A DNA stretch of 64,000 nucleotides from Sphingomonas natans (GTDB lineage Bacteria; Pseudomonadota; Alphaproteobacteria; Sphingomonadales; Sphingomonadaceae). The notes under the pieces were generated by a model. The model was not told the DNA's origin, ran no database searches, and worked only from the letters and a program-made list of their open reading frames with translations. Positions 35,387 to 44,677 of the stretch are shown piece after piece (the stretch's first letter is position 1; each line of letters starts with the position of its first letter). A program made the position numbers and the translations under genes. The stretch lies in the NCBI RefSeq assembly GCF_030546695.1, contig NZ_JAUOTP010000003.1, positions 496,001 through 560,000 of the forward strand, written 5' to 3'.

Positions 35387-35788
35387 ATGATAAACGATTT
35401 CGCCGGCGCCAGGTTTGCTTTCGCAAAGCTCATCGTCAACAACCTCGACAGGTCCGCTGCCTTCTACCGGACGGTGTGCGAATATGGCGAGGGTCAATGG
35501 GTTGAGGCGGATCTCGCCGGTCGCCCCATTGCCGAGGTCATCTTCCGCAAACCGGAGGGCGGCATGGAATTGGCCATCCTTGCTTATCTCGATGGTACGA
35601 CCTCGGCCGCCGGCGATGTCACCATCGCCTTCGATACCGCTGATCTTGACGCGTTCGAGCATCGATTGGTGGCAGCCGGCGGGACGATTGTCGCACCGAT
35701 CAAGGCTCTCGAATTCGGCGGCAACTCTCTGCGGATCGCTTTCTACCGCGACATTGACGGATACCTGCTGGAGGTCATGGAACGATGA
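35387..35788 (+). CDS. VOC-family (glyoxalase/bleomycin-resistance/dioxygenase fold) protein
   Basis: The 133-residue protein shows the VOC pattern of two beta-alpha-beta-beta-beta units: FAFAKLIVNNLDRSAAFYRTV at the first and VTIAFDTADLDAFEHRLVAAG in the second, ending in YRDIDGYLLEVME, whose Glu is the usual C-terminal metal ligand. Single-module VOC proteins are isomerases, lyases or ligand binders. The ATG at 35387 follows GGAG; a GTG 18 bases upstream is less likely. It is the first gene of a plus operon with an SMP-30 lactonase, an epoxide-hydrolase-like protein and an SDR. Confidence 0.78.
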   Translation: MINDFAGARFAFAKLIVNNLDRSAAFYRTVCEYGEGQWVEADLAGRPIAEVIFRKPEGGMELAILAYLDGTTSAAGDVTIAFDTADLDAFEHRLVAAGGTIVAPIKALEFGGNSLRIAFYRDIDGYLLEVMER

Positions 35789-35834
35789 CCATCAGGATCG
35801 TCGGTGCCGCCCCAAACCGGACCGGGCGCGAACA

Positions 35835-36680
35835 ATGACAACGATCAAAATCCTGCTCGACCGGCTGGTCTTTCCTGAATGCCCGAGATGGCGCGGGGGC
35901 TCGCTCTGGTTTGCAGATTGCCATGACGGCAAGGTCATTCAAATGAGCCCCGACGGTGATGTCGTCAGCGCGTTCGAGGTGCCAGGCGGCCCCGCCGGAA
36001 TGGGCTGGTTGCCGAATGGCGATCTGATTGTCGTGTCGATGGCGGAGTTGTGCGTCTATCGCAGGGGCGTCGACGGGCAGCTTGTGCGTCATGCCGACCT
36101 GTCGGGCCACTTCCGCCATCATGCCAACGATATGGTCGTCGATCAGGCCGGATATTCCTATGTCGGCGAGGTCGGCTTTCGCCCGGACGAGGAAGCGCGG
36201 TCCACGTCAGTCCTGCTGATCCGGCCCGATGGTGCGGTCGCGGTGGCGGCCGAGGACATGATGACCCCGAACGGGTCCGTCATCGACGACGATCACAGCT
36301 ATCTCGTTGTCGCGGAATCGCGTGAGCGGCGATTGATCCGGTTCAAGATCGGCACCGGCGGCGCTCTGTCGGATCGTCGCATTTTCGCGCAGCTCGGACC
36401 CGATGAGGTCCCTGACGGCATTTGCCTCGATGCGGAGGGTTGCATCTGGGTCGCCTCGCCCCGCGCCCATGCCGTGATCCGCGTGCATCCGTCAGGTCAT
36501 GTGCTGGAACGGATCGAGACCGGTCGGCTGAAGCCCTACGCCTGCATGCTGGGCGGAGCGGATCGGCGCGATCTCTTTGTCTGCCTCGCCCGGGATCATG
36601 ACCCGTCCGCGACCAGGCGCGAACGTCGTGGCGCCATTGGCACGGTGCGGGTCGAAACGCCCGGCAGCGGTCGTCCCTGA
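35835..36680 (+). CDS. SMP-30/gluconolactonase-like lactonase
   Basis: The 281-residue propeller protein has PECPRWRGGSLWFAD (family Glu near residue 15), HHANDMVVDQAGYSYVG with the Asn and Asp of the metal site, MTPNGSVI, and PDGICLDAEGCIWVA with the late Asp. It would hydrolyse a lactone with a divalent metal. The start at 35835 begins the conserved first blade; upstream in-frame sequence overlaps the VOC gene. It differs clearly from the lactonase at 25835, so the two probably act on different lactones. Confidence 0.8.
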   Translation: MTTIKILLDRLVFPECPRWRGGSLWFADCHDGKVIQMSPDGDVVSAFEVPGGPAGMGWLPNGDLIVVSMAELCVYRRGVDGQLVRHADLSGHFRHHANDMVVDQAGYSYVGEVGFRPDEEARSTSVLLIRPDGAVAVAAEDMMTPNGSVIDDDHSYLVVAESRERRLIRFKIGTGGALSDRRIFAQLGPDEVPDGICLDAEGCIWVASPRAHAVIRVHPSGHVLERIETGRLKPYACMLGGADRRDLFVCLARDHDPSATRRERRGAIGTVRVETPGSGRP

Positions 36681-36715
36681 ACGACTTGGCCTGTCCCCCG
36701 GCTGGAGAAGCACCC

Positions 36716-37099
36716 ATGAATGATCCGAAAGAGGCATCCGCTGTCGTGCTGGGCCTGTTCGAGGCCTGGCATCGGCTCGATCTGGAGTCGGTGATGCTGG
36801 GTATCGCGCGGGACGCGATATTTCTTCCCGATCCTGGTGCGGAGCCCGTGCGCGGCTACGAGGCAATCCGCACTTTGTGGGCGCGTTACATGAGCCTGTT
36901 CCAATCCTACAGGTGCGAGGTCCGGACAATTCTTTCGTCCGACAGACTGGTTCTGATGGAGCGCGTCGAACACATTTTGCGGGTCGACGGACAAGTGATC
37001 ACAATTCCGGTCGCAGCGGCCTTCGAGCTTGATGCGGATGGCAAGATCACAAGCTGGCGCGATTATTGGGATCCTGCGGTGGCGAAGCCCGCACCGTGA
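36716..37099 (+). CDS. SnoaL-like protein resembling limonene-1,2-epoxide hydrolase
   Basis: The 127-residue NTF2-fold protein starts at an ATG with GGAGAAG upstream. The segments LMERVEHILRVDG and GKITSWRDYWD match in position the Arg99-x-Asp101 and Asp132 catalytic region of limonene epoxide hydrolase, with Glu in place of the first Asp. Such enzymes add water to an epoxide in one step. Alternatively it is an ordinary SnoaL-like protein of unknown function. It lies between a lactonase gene and an SDR gene, consistent with epoxide opening to a diol followed by oxidation. Confidence 0.65.
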   Translation: MNDPKEASAVVLGLFEAWHRLDLESVMLGIARDAIFLPDPGAEPVRGYEAIRTLWARYMSLFQSYRCEVRTILSSDRLVLMERVEHILRVDGQVITIPVAAAFELDADGKITSWRDYWDPAVAKPAP

Positions 37100-37144
37100 T
37101 CCGACCGCCAGATCGCCGCGACCTCGTCAGTGCGGGTCCCCAGC

Positions 37145-37948
37145 ATGCATGAGACCCTCATTCGCGACTTTGCCATGGACGGTCGCGTCGCCGTCGTGAC
37201 CGGCGCTGGCTCCGGAATCGGTCAGGAGGCTGCCTGCGTTCTGGCCGAAGCGGGCGCCGATCTAGTGCTCGCGGACATCAACGCCGACGGTCTTGCCGAA
37301 ACCGCTCGGCTTGTGAGGGAGCGCGGTCGAACAGCGGCGCCACTTCCGGTCGACATTGCAGACCGCAGCGCGGTGGACGACCTGGCCGACGCCGCCGTGC
37401 AGGCGCTCGGAAAGGTCGATGCCTGGGTCAACGGTGCCGGGATACTTCACCCGTTCGCGATCCTAGAGGCAGAGGAAGCGACGCTCGACCGCTTGCTCAA
37501 CATCAACCTGAAAGGCACCTATTGGGGCTGTGCTGCGGCAGGCCGCGTGATGAAGCCCCGTGGTGGCGGCGCCATCGTGAATATCTCGTCGGCCGCCGCG
37601 GACAATCCCGTCGCCGCGCTGTCCGGCTACGCAATGACCAAGGCTTCGATCAACATGTTGACGCGCACGGCGGCGGTCGAGTTCGGATCGTTCAATTGCC
37701 GGGTCAACGCGATTGCACCCGGCTTCGTTGAAACCGCCTTGGTCGCCGGTGCCTATTGTGATGAGCAGGGACGGATCGATCCCGAGCGACGAGAGGCCTT
37801 CCTGCGAGACCGTGCCGCAGCCACCCCGCTCGGCACGACCGGACGGCCGCGAGACATTGCTCTGGCGATCCTTTATCTCGTGTCGGATGCAAGCCGCTTC
37901 GTGACGGGCCAGGTCCTTCGCCCCAATGGCGGTGTCGTGATGCCGTGA
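37145..37948 (+). CDS. SDR family oxidoreductase
   Basis: The 267-residue classical SDR has TGAGSGIG near residue 18, NGAG, Ser in NISSAAADNP and Tyr-x3-Lys in SGYAMTKAS. A GTG 15 bases upstream is possible, but ATG at 37145 is preferred; no strong ribosome site is visible for either. It closes the VOC-lactonase-epoxide hydrolase-like operon and ends before a strong hairpin. It may oxidise the alcohol released by the preceding steps. Cofactor preference cannot be fixed, although Asp (VLADINAD) after the second strand suggests NAD. Confidence 0.82.
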   Translation: MHETLIRDFAMDGRVAVVTGAGSGIGQEAACVLAEAGADLVLADINADGLAETARLVRERGRTAAPLPVDIADRSAVDDLADAAVQALGKVDAWVNGAGILHPFAILEAEEATLDRLLNINLKGTYWGCAAAGRVMKPRGGGAIVNISSAAADNPVAALSGYAMTKASINMLTRTAAVEFGSFNCRVNAIAPGFVETALVAGAYCDEQGRIDPERREAFLRDRAAATPLGTTGRPRDIALAILYLVSDASRFVTGQVLRPNGGVVMP

Positions 37949-37963
37949 AGCCGTGAAGCCCTG

Positions 37964-37986
37964 CCCCGTCCGTTCGGCCGGGGTTT
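37964..37986. terminator. Bidirectional terminator between convergent genes
   Basis: Stem CCCCG-T-CCG / CGG-C-CGGGG (37964-37983) with a TT loop, one internal mismatch and TTT directly after, between the SDR stop and the amidohydrolase stop. Confidence 0.55.
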
Positions 37987-39701
37987 CACTGTACGGGCAT
38001 CGGCCGGCTGCCCCGGACGAGCCGGCCCGGCAGTTGATCGGTCGGCTGGTCATCGCGTCGGATGAGCGTCCCGTTCACGAAGGTTGCCGCATAGCCCCGG
38101 ACAGGCTGGTTGATACGCTTGCCCCCAGCAGGCAGATCGTAGACGACTTCAGGCACGGCCATGCTCAACCGGTCATGGTCGATGATGTTGAGATCGGCCT
38201 TGTACCCTGGTGCGAGCCGACCACGGTCCCGAAGCCGCATGGCGTCCGCCGGTTGCGAAGTCAGCATTCGGACGACTTCTCCAACCCCGAGGCGCTCTCG
38301 CGTCCGGTCCCGCGTCCAGTAGCTCAGCAGAAAGGTCGGGTAGGTACCGTCGCAGATCATTCCGTAATGCGCGCCGGCATCGGCTAGGCCCAGAACCGTG
38401 TCGGCGTTTCGCAGCAGCTCCGGCATGAAGTCGAGGCTTCTGTCTGCGTAATCGGTGTATTGCAGAAAGAACATGGCCCTGCCGTCGTCAGCGAGCATCA
38501 AGTCATAGGCAAGCGCTAGCGGGTCGATCCCGCGAGCTCGTGCCATGGCTGCCACACTTTGATCGGCACGAGGTTCGTACTCCGGTGTCTCACCGCAGGG
38601 ATACATCAAATGAAAATTGCGACCGATCGTGTGGAACGGCAGGCCGATGTCGATGGGCTCCTCCGACAACAGTCTTGATCGGAAGCCAGGATCGCGAAGC
38701 CTGGTCAGTTTGTCCGTCATCGGCAGGTGGGCGATGGCGCGGAAACTGGGGCACAGGCAGAATGGATGGATCGTGAGATCGAAGTTGACGTAAAGGCCGA
38801 ACCGACGGGGGTAGACCTGCGCCCTGATCTCGCTGCCCCTGGCGTTCATGCGCGCCACCTGCTGCAGCATATCGCGCCACTGCGACTGGCCGAGCGAAAA
38901 CGAGCCGCTCGCCGCTCCGCTCGCCACGACACGGTGGAACATCTCGAGATCGTCGCTCGCGTGGACACTGTTCATATCGGCGATGGCGGATGCTTGCCAG
39001 ACGCCGCCGCCCGCCTCCTTCATCGCCTCGGCAATGACATGCAGTTCCTGCTCGGCGACACCGAATGTCGGCACCGGATCCCCATCTCGCGTGCGATGCG
39101 TGAAGAGCTGAGAGGTGCTGACACCCATCGCCCCAGCCCGGATGGCTTCCCTGGTCAGATCGGCCATCCGCCGCAGATCATCCTGCGTCGCCGCCTCACG
39201 ATCTGCACCGCGCTGTCCCATGGCATATACCCGCAGCGGCATGTGCGGCAGCATGGAGGCGATATCGATGTCATGGGCGCGCCGCTCCAGGGCATCCAGA
39301 TATTGGGGATAGGTCTCCCAATCCCAGCTCAGCCCCTCCGCCATCACGGCATCGGGAATATCTTCAACCCCTTCGGTGACCGCCAGGAGCAGGTCCCTGT
39401 CCTCAAGGCGGCAGGGTGCAAAGCCGACGCCACAACTTCCCATGACAGCGGTCGTCACGCCGTTTGCCGAGGAAGGCGACAGGCGCGCCGACCAGATCGC
39501 CTGACCATCGTAATGCGTGTGAAGATCGACGAAGCCCGGCGTCACGATCTTATCCTTTGCATCGAACTCTACGATGCCGGATTCCGGAACCTCGCCGACC
39601 TTCACGATGACGCCGCCGCTGATGGCGACATCGACATTCCTGGGCTCTGTCGACGTTCCGTCGAAGACGGTCCCGTTGCGAATGACGATATCGATCTGCA
39701 T
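37986..39701 (-). CDS. Amidohydrolase, N-acyl-D-amino-acid deacylase family, second copy
   Basis: The 571-residue protein has IVIRNGTVFDGTS, the metal HxH in DLHTHYDGQ (about residue 65-67) and MGSCGVGFAPC with the family Cys, and closes with LAPGYKADLNIID. It is similar in design to the protein at 33359 but only distantly alike in sequence. The ATG at 39701 follows GAGGATGATGGGG. It is the last gene of the minus run that includes GMC oxidoreductase, TetR and aldehyde dehydrogenase, separated from the GMC gene by 158 bases. Substrate unknown; cleavage of a C-N or lactone bond is likely. Confidence 0.83.
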   Translation of the reverse strand: MQIDIVIRNGTVFDGTSTEPRNVDVAISGGVIVKVGEVPESGIVEFDAKDKIVTPGFVDLHTHYDGQAIWSARLSPSSANGVTTAVMGSCGVGFAPCRLEDRDLLLAVTEGVEDIPDAVMAEGLSWDWETYPQYLDALERRAHDIDIASMLPHMPLRVYAMGQRGADREAATQDDLRRMADLTREAIRAGAMGVSTSQLFTHRTRDGDPVPTFGVAEQELHVIAEAMKEAGGGVWQASAIADMNSVHASDDLEMFHRVVASGAASGSFSLGQSQWRDMLQQVARMNARGSEIRAQVYPRRFGLYVNFDLTIHPFCLCPSFRAIAHLPMTDKLTRLRDPGFRSRLLSEEPIDIGLPFHTIGRNFHLMYPCGETPEYEPRADQSVAAMARARGIDPLALAYDLMLADDGRAMFFLQYTDYADRSLDFMPELLRNADTVLGLADAGAHYGMICDGTYPTFLLSYWTRDRTRERLGVGEVVRMLTSQPADAMRLRDRGRLAPGYKADLNIIDHDRLSMAVPEVVYDLPAGGKRINQPVRGYAATFVNGTLIRRDDQPTDQLPGRLVRGSRPMPVQ

Positions 39702-39859
39702 CCCCATCATCCTCGACAGTGAGGACCGCGCTGGGCCCCCTTGTTTATAATCCGCTCGACGAAGGCAGTGGGCCTGCCTGTTCGAGACCGTCTGTCCGCC
39801 TGCCATCCCAAGGGCTGCGAAGCGGCATGAGCAGACAGACGTTCGAGCCTGCGGCCTGT

Positions 39860-41479
39860 TCAGGCACTGTGCGCGTGATCGCTCAGGATGAAATCCGCGG
39901 CCATGAGCCCGGCCATCATGGCAGGCCCATTCGTGTTGCCTGACACCAGTGTCGGGAAGAAGGACGTGTCGCAGACCCGCAGTCCTTCGACACCGCGCAC
40001 GCGCAGGCGGCAGTCGACCACGGCCTTGTCATCGGTTCCCATCCGCGCCGTGCCTGCTGAATGGAAGCACGTTCCTCCAAACGACATGGCGTTCGCCAGG
40101 ATATCTTCGTCGGTCTGGATCGCAGGCCCGGGCAGCAATTCCTCCTCGACCCATTTGGTCAAGGCGGGCTGCGCCGCGAGGCGTCGGTTCCACCGTGTCG
40201 CGGCGACGAACTTCTTGCGGTCGATCTCCGCGGAGAGGAAATTGACGTTTACATAGAGTGGCGCATCCGGATCGGAGGACTGGATACGAACCTCGCCCTG
40301 GCTTTCGGGACGGGTAAAATAGGTCACGAACGTGATGCCGGGAAAGGGATCCAGCCCGATCTTGCCGGCCTTGTCGACGCTGCTCGAGAGAGACATCAGT
40401 CCGAACTGGAGATCGGCATGATCCAGATCGTCGCTCGACTTGGCAAAGCCGCCGACCTCATGCGCAGCGTGGCTCATCGGGCCGCTCTTGAACAGGAAGT
40501 AACGCAGGGCCGTCACGATGGCACGCTTGCCGCTGAGCGATGCGTTCTGACTGTTGCCCTTCACTCTGAGGCGCAGGTCCGTGTGGCGATGCTCGCGCAA
40601 ATTCTTGCCGACGTTCGGCGCATCGACCACGACGTCGATACCGAGCGACCGCAGCAGCGCAGCATCCCCGATACCGGACAGTTGAAGCAGTTTCGGCGTT
40701 TGAAATGCGCCGCCCGAGACGATGATTTCCTTGTCGGCGCGCACGGACTGGATCGCGCCATCCTTGCTGCGCAGCCTGATCGCTACCGCGCGCTTGCCCT
40801 CGAACTCGATCCGCAGGGCATCGGTCTCTGTCGCAATCTCGAAATTGCTGCGGGTCTTGGCATCGGTCAGGAATGCCTTGGCGGCGCTTTCCCTGCGTCC
40901 GCGGTGGCGCGTGGTCGGCTGGTAGCCGAGCCCCCCTTCGCGGGTCGTCTTCGGATTGTTCACGTCGGCGACGCGGGCAATGCCCATCTCCTCGCCCGCC
41001 GCGATGATATCGTCGAAGAGCGCATCCCCCTTGGGATGTGTCGTCAGCCTGAGCGGCCCATGCCCTCCTCGCGATTCGCCCGCACCGAGATCATGATTTT
41101 CGAGTTCGACGAACTTCTGCTCGACCGACTTCCAGTCCCAGCCTTCGCAACCCGCTGCGGCCCAGCCGTCATAGTCCATAGGCGCGCCTCGCATATAGAC
41201 CATGCCATTGACCGAGCTCGACCCGCCCAGCGTCTTGCCGCGGAACCAGCGCTCGCTCGGGCCATTGCCACCGGTCTGCACGTCATATTCCCAGATGACC
41301 TTGCTTCCCGGATTGGCGATGACGCCAATCCCGCGGGGCATATGGATAAACGGATTCTTGTCCGCCGGGCCGCTTTCGACGAGCAGCACGCTGTTCCCGC
41401 GATCGGCAGACAGGCGTTCCGCTAGCGCACATCCGGCGGATCCAGCGCCGACGATGATATAGTCGTAACGATCCTTCAA
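39860..41479 (-). CDS. GMC-family oxidoreductase (choline dehydrogenase-like)
   Basis: The 539-residue flavoprotein has DYIIVGAGSAGCALAERL at the N-terminus for FAD, the GMC signature GKTLGGSSSVNGMVYMRG (about 80-98), ISGIG-equivalent LQLSGIGDAALL, and the active-site His473 in CFHSAGTARMG with Asn in GNTN about 42 residues later. GMC enzymes oxidise primary or secondary alcohols to aldehydes or ketones with FAD. It is followed by the second amidohydrolase and preceded by TetR and aldehyde dehydrogenase genes, so an alcohol-aldehyde-acid sequence is plausible. Confidence 0.88.
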   Translation of the reverse strand: MKDRYDYIIVGAGSAGCALAERLSADRGNSVLLVESGPADKNPFIHMPRGIGVIANPGSKVIWEYDVQTGGNGPSERWFRGKTLGGSSSVNGMVYMRGAPMDYDGWAAAGCEGWDWKSVEQKFVELENHDLGAGESRGGHGPLRLTTHPKGDALFDDIIAAGEEMGIARVADVNNPKTTREGGLGYQPTTRHRGRRESAAKAFLTDAKTRSNFEIATETDALRIEFEGKRAVAIRLRSKDGAIQSVRADKEIIVSGGAFQTPKLLQLSGIGDAALLRSLGIDVVVDAPNVGKNLREHRHTDLRLRVKGNSQNASLSGKRAIVTALRYFLFKSGPMSHAAHEVGGFAKSSDDLDHADLQFGLMSLSSSVDKAGKIGLDPFPGITFVTYFTRPESQGEVRIQSSDPDAPLYVNVNFLSAEIDRKKFVAATRWNRRLAAQPALTKWVEEELLPGPAIQTDEDILANAMSFGGTCFHSAGTARMGTDDKAVVDCRLRVRGVEGLRVCDTSFFPTLVSGNTNGPAMMAGLMAADFILSDHAHSA

Positions 41480-41506
41480 CAGCTGTCTCCTGGCGAACCC
41501 GCGCGG

Positions 41507-42238
41507 CTAGCCGCGCATCTCGCGGATGGCGATTTCGACCAGTCGGGCTTCGGCTCGAGCCAGGCGAACGATATAGGTCAGACGTGCATCCTCACCCTCG
41601 AGGCGCGCATTGGCCGCGAAGTTCGGGTTGATTAGCACGGTCGCGACGCGCTCAAGACCCGTGAAGAGGACCGTGGCACAGTCGATACTCTCCGTGTCGC
41701 CCTCGCCCGGTGGCTCGGCCGCAGGCCACATCTGTTGGTGCAGCAAGGCGATCAGCGGGGCGCTCGTCTCCTGTCGATAGGCCGTGAGACGCTCGTCCCC
41801 GGCATCGGCGAAATTGTTGCGCATCTGCATCAACCGCGCATGGCGCTGCCAGAAGTCGAAATGCGCGCGGACGAAGGCGACGCTGCGCTCGCGCAGCTGA
41901 TCGTCCGGCCAACGCACCTGAAGACAGTCGACGAACGCATCCCCCTGCTGGTCGGCGGACCTGCGCAGCACCGCAAGCAGCAGATCGCCGATGTCGGGGA
42001 AGTAGAGATAGAGCGCCGACATCCCCATGCCCGCCTCGCGCGCGATGGCGCTCAGCGTGATCGGCACCGCGTCAGGGTCGTCGAGCAGCTTCTCCATCGT
42101 CTTGATGATGCGCTCTCGGGTTTCCTGCCCTTTTCGGCCAAGCCTCTGCCCCGACAGATTGTGGGTGGCGGGCTTGCTATCGACGCAGGACCGCTCCGGC
42201 GCAGGATCAGCCCTTGTTTGGTTTGCTTGCGTCTTCAT
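41507..42238 (-). CDS. TetR/AcrR-family transcriptional regulator
   Basis: The 243-residue protein has an N-terminal tail of about 35 residues, then a TetR DNA-binding domain with helix-turn-helix TLSAIAREAGMGMSALYLYF (about 61-80), and a C-terminal domain with WQRHARLMQMRNNFAD. It lies between the aldehyde dehydrogenase gene (85 bases upstream) and the GMC gene (27 bases downstream), all on the minus strand, and probably controls this alcohol/aldehyde oxidation unit. No clear palindrome is visible in the 85-base gap. Confidence 0.84.
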   Translation of the reverse strand: MKTQANQTRADPAPERSCVDSKPATHNLSGQRLGRKGQETRERIIKTMEKLLDDPDAVPITLSAIAREAGMGMSALYLYFPDIGDLLLAVLRRSADQQGDAFVDCLQVRWPDDQLRERSVAFVRAHFDFWQRHARLMQMRNNFADAGDERLTAYRQETSAPLIALLHQQMWPAAEPPGEGDTESIDCATVLFTGLERVATVLINPNFAANARLEGEDARLTYIVRLARAEARLVEIAIREMRG

Positions 42239-42323
42239 GAGAAGCCAGCTTTCATCCCTTTTTGTAGCGGGTGACCGACCGAGACCCGGTCCTGAGACGC
42301 CGGATCATGATCGGTCCGCTTCC

Positions 42324-43790
42324 TCAGGCACCGACCGAGATGACCTTGGTCTCGAGATATTCGTCAAACCCTTCGGCGCCCCATTCCTTGCCGATACCGC
42401 TCTGCTTGTATCCTCCAAAGGGAAGATCAACTGCGATCGACAGGCCGCCGTTCACGCCGACCGTGCCGGTTCGAATGCGCTTGGCGACGCGCATCGCGCG
42501 TTCGGGATCCGCCGAGCGCACCGCGCCCGACAGGCCATAATCGCTGTCGTTTGCGATGCGGATCGCATCTTCCTCGTCCTCGAACGGGATCACGACAAGC
42601 ACCGGTCCGAAAATCTCCTCGCGGGCGATCTTCATGTCGTTCGTGACATCGACGAAGCAGGTCGGCTCGACGAAAAATCCATTGCCCTTGTCGGACGCGA
42701 CGTTGCCGCCGGCGATGAGGCGAGCACCTTCGGCTTTCCCAGCCTCGATAAAGCCCATCACCCGGTCGCGCTGGCGGGCCGAGATGAGCGGGCCCATGAC
42801 GTTGTTCGGGTCCTCGAAATCGCCCCAGGCCTGCGAATATCCGGCATAGGCGGCTTCGAGCACGGCCACCGCCTCGTCATAGCGACTGCGCGGCACGAGC
42901 AGACGGGTGATCGTCGCGCAGCCCTGCCCGGCATGGAAGCATACGATCGACTGGGCCACCGCGGTGGCGAAATCGGGCGTGTCCTCCAACAGAATGGCGG
43001 CAGATTTGCCGCCGAGCTCGAGGAAGATGCGCTTCAGCGTATCGGCGCCCTTTTCCATGATGCGCTTGCCGACGCCGGTCGACCCCGTGAAAGAGATGAG
43101 GTCCACCCGCTTGTCGGTCGTCAGCATCTCACCGAGCAAGGCCGGATCCTTGCCCGTCACGACATTCAGCACGCCCGCGGGGAACCCCACCTTGGCGGCA
43201 AGTTCCCCGACGATGGCGCTGAGCAGGGGCGTGTCGGGAGCCGGCTTGATGATGACGGTGCAGCCAGCGAGGAGCGCCGGGATCACCTTCCCGACCGTGA
43301 TATAGAAAGGTACGTTCCAGGGTGTGATGACGCCCACCACGCCGGCCGCTTCCTTGACGAGCGTGCGCTTGCTGGCGATGCCCCAGCTCGAGCGATCGCC
43401 GAGCGGCTTTTCCCATTCGATCGTATCGAAAATCTCGAACAGGGTGTCGATGTCGTTGAGCGGGCCGTCGACATGCGCGATGCGAACGCCCAGCACGGCG
43501 GCTCCCACTTCGTGTCGTGCAATCTCGGACAGACGCTCCCGCTCGGCCTTCAGCGCTTCGCCAAGCTTTTTCACCAGCTTACGGCGCAGGGCGATATTGG
43601 TCGACCAGTCCGTCTCATCGAAGGCGTGGCGCGCCGCCGCGATGGCCTCTTCCATGTCGGCAGCCGAAGCATCGGCGGCATAGGCGACGATCTCGCCGGT
43701 CCACGGGCCGATATCTTCATATTTCGCACCGCCTTCGGCGTCCCGAAGTTTGCCGGCGATGTAGAGCTGGCCATCCGAAAACAGGGTCAT
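42324..43790 (-). CDS. NAD(P)-dependent aldehyde dehydrogenase
   Basis: The 488-residue protein has the ALDH motifs FTGSTGVGK, the general base Glu in LELGGKSA, and the nucleophile Cys at about residue 291 in FHAGQGCATI, followed by EEIFGPVLVV and the C-terminal PFGGYKQSGIGKEWG. It oxidises an aldehyde to the acid. The start at 43790 opens the conserved N-terminus (LYIAGKLRDAEGG). Upstream is an SDR gene and downstream TetR and a GMC alcohol oxidase, consistent with stepwise oxidation of a primary alcohol to a carboxylate before CoA activation. Confidence 0.9.
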   Translation of the reverse strand: MTLFSDGQLYIAGKLRDAEGGAKYEDIGPWTGEIVAYAADASAADMEEAIAAARHAFDETDWSTNIALRRKLVKKLGEALKAERERLSEIARHEVGAAVLGVRIAHVDGPLNDIDTLFEIFDTIEWEKPLGDRSSWGIASKRTLVKEAAGVVGVITPWNVPFYITVGKVIPALLAGCTVIIKPAPDTPLLSAIVGELAAKVGFPAGVLNVVTGKDPALLGEMLTTDKRVDLISFTGSTGVGKRIMEKGADTLKRIFLELGGKSAAILLEDTPDFATAVAQSIVCFHAGQGCATITRLLVPRSRYDEAVAVLEAAYAGYSQAWGDFEDPNNVMGPLISARQRDRVMGFIEAGKAEGARLIAGGNVASDKGNGFFVEPTCFVDVTNDMKIAREEIFGPVLVVIPFEDEEDAIRIANDSDYGLSGAVRSADPERAMRVAKRIRTGTVGVNGGLSIAVDLPFGGYKQSGIGKEWGAEGFDEYLETKVISVGA

Positions 43791-43832
43791 GACGTTGGTC
43801 CTTTCTGGGTCGGTCTGGAGCGCGTTGCGCCC

Positions 43833-44573
43833 TCAGCCGGCCGGCCGGCTCTGGAAGCTGACGACACCGATATGCACGTCGGCCGGCGCGTCGATGACGG
43901 TGCGGAAGATATGAACCGTGGAGGCATATTGCGAAATTCCGCGCTCCATGACGTGATGGCCACGCTTGGTTGCGGCTTCGAAAAACCGCCCGGCAGCAAC
44001 CGCATCATGTTCGGCCGACGAACCGGGGCCGGTCATCTGGCCCGCCCGGACGGTGGTCACGCGGATGCCCTTGCCCATGAGCTCCAGGTTGAGATCCCGG
44101 CTGAACTGCTCGAGACCCGCTTTGGTCGCCTGATACGGAATGAGGTGCGGGAGTGTGACCTCGACCGACTCCGACGACACATTGATGATGTGTCCGCCAG
44201 CGCCGAGCAGCGGGATTGCAGAACGGGCGCACAGCATCGGCCCGGCCAGGTTCGCCATCACCGCATCGATGATCTGCTTGTCGCTCGCTTCCTCCAGCAC
44301 CAGCATCTGAAATACCGCTGCATTGTTGATCAGCGCGTCGATGCGCGGGTAACGCTCGGCGATCTGCGCGAAGGCAGCCCGGACCGAATCCGGAGACGAG
44401 ACCTCGCACTCGATCGCCACGGCATTTTCGCCGATCTCATCGGCTACCGCCTGCACCTTGGAGAGGGTGCGGCCGAGCATGATCACCGTGTCGCCGTCGG
44501 CGGCGAAGCGCTGCGAGATGGCGCGACCGAGACCGCCGTTCGCGCCTGTAATGACAATGACCTTGCCAGGCAT
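43833..44573 (-). CDS. SDR family oxidoreductase
   Basis: The 246-residue SDR has ITGANGGLG near residue 8-16, NNAA, a Ser in NVSSESVEV and Tyr-x3-Lys in IPYQATKAG. The region after residue 185 is less like FabG-type enzymes and lacks the usual ITGQ-x3-DGG ending, so this is a divergent member. It lies 42 bases upstream of the aldehyde dehydrogenase. It may reduce or oxidise an alcohol of the pathway. Confidence 0.78.
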   Translation of the reverse strand: MPGKVIVITGANGGLGRAISQRFAADGDTVIMLGRTLSKVQAVADEIGENAVAIECEVSSPDSVRAAFAQIAERYPRIDALINNAAVFQMLVLEEASDKQIIDAVMANLAGPMLCARSAIPLLGAGGHIINVSSESVEVTLPHLIPYQATKAGLEQFSRDLNLELMGKGIRVTTVRAGQMTGPGSSAEHDAVAAGRFFEAATKRGHHVMERGISQYASTVHIFRTVIDAPADVHIGVVSFQSRPAG

Positions 44574-44677
44574 AATAATCGCGCCTCTTCCTGTGATTGA
44601 TGCCGACGGAGCGGCGGGCTTTCATGACGTCGTGGCGGCCGGGCGGCAACCGGACGAGCATCGCTAGGGCGATACCC

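Noticed and set aside
42027-44600. An 857-codon open frame on the plus strand over the aldehyde dehydrogenase and SDR genes
   Set aside because: It has no recognisable motif, is antisense to two well-supported enzymes and crosses their intergenic gap.
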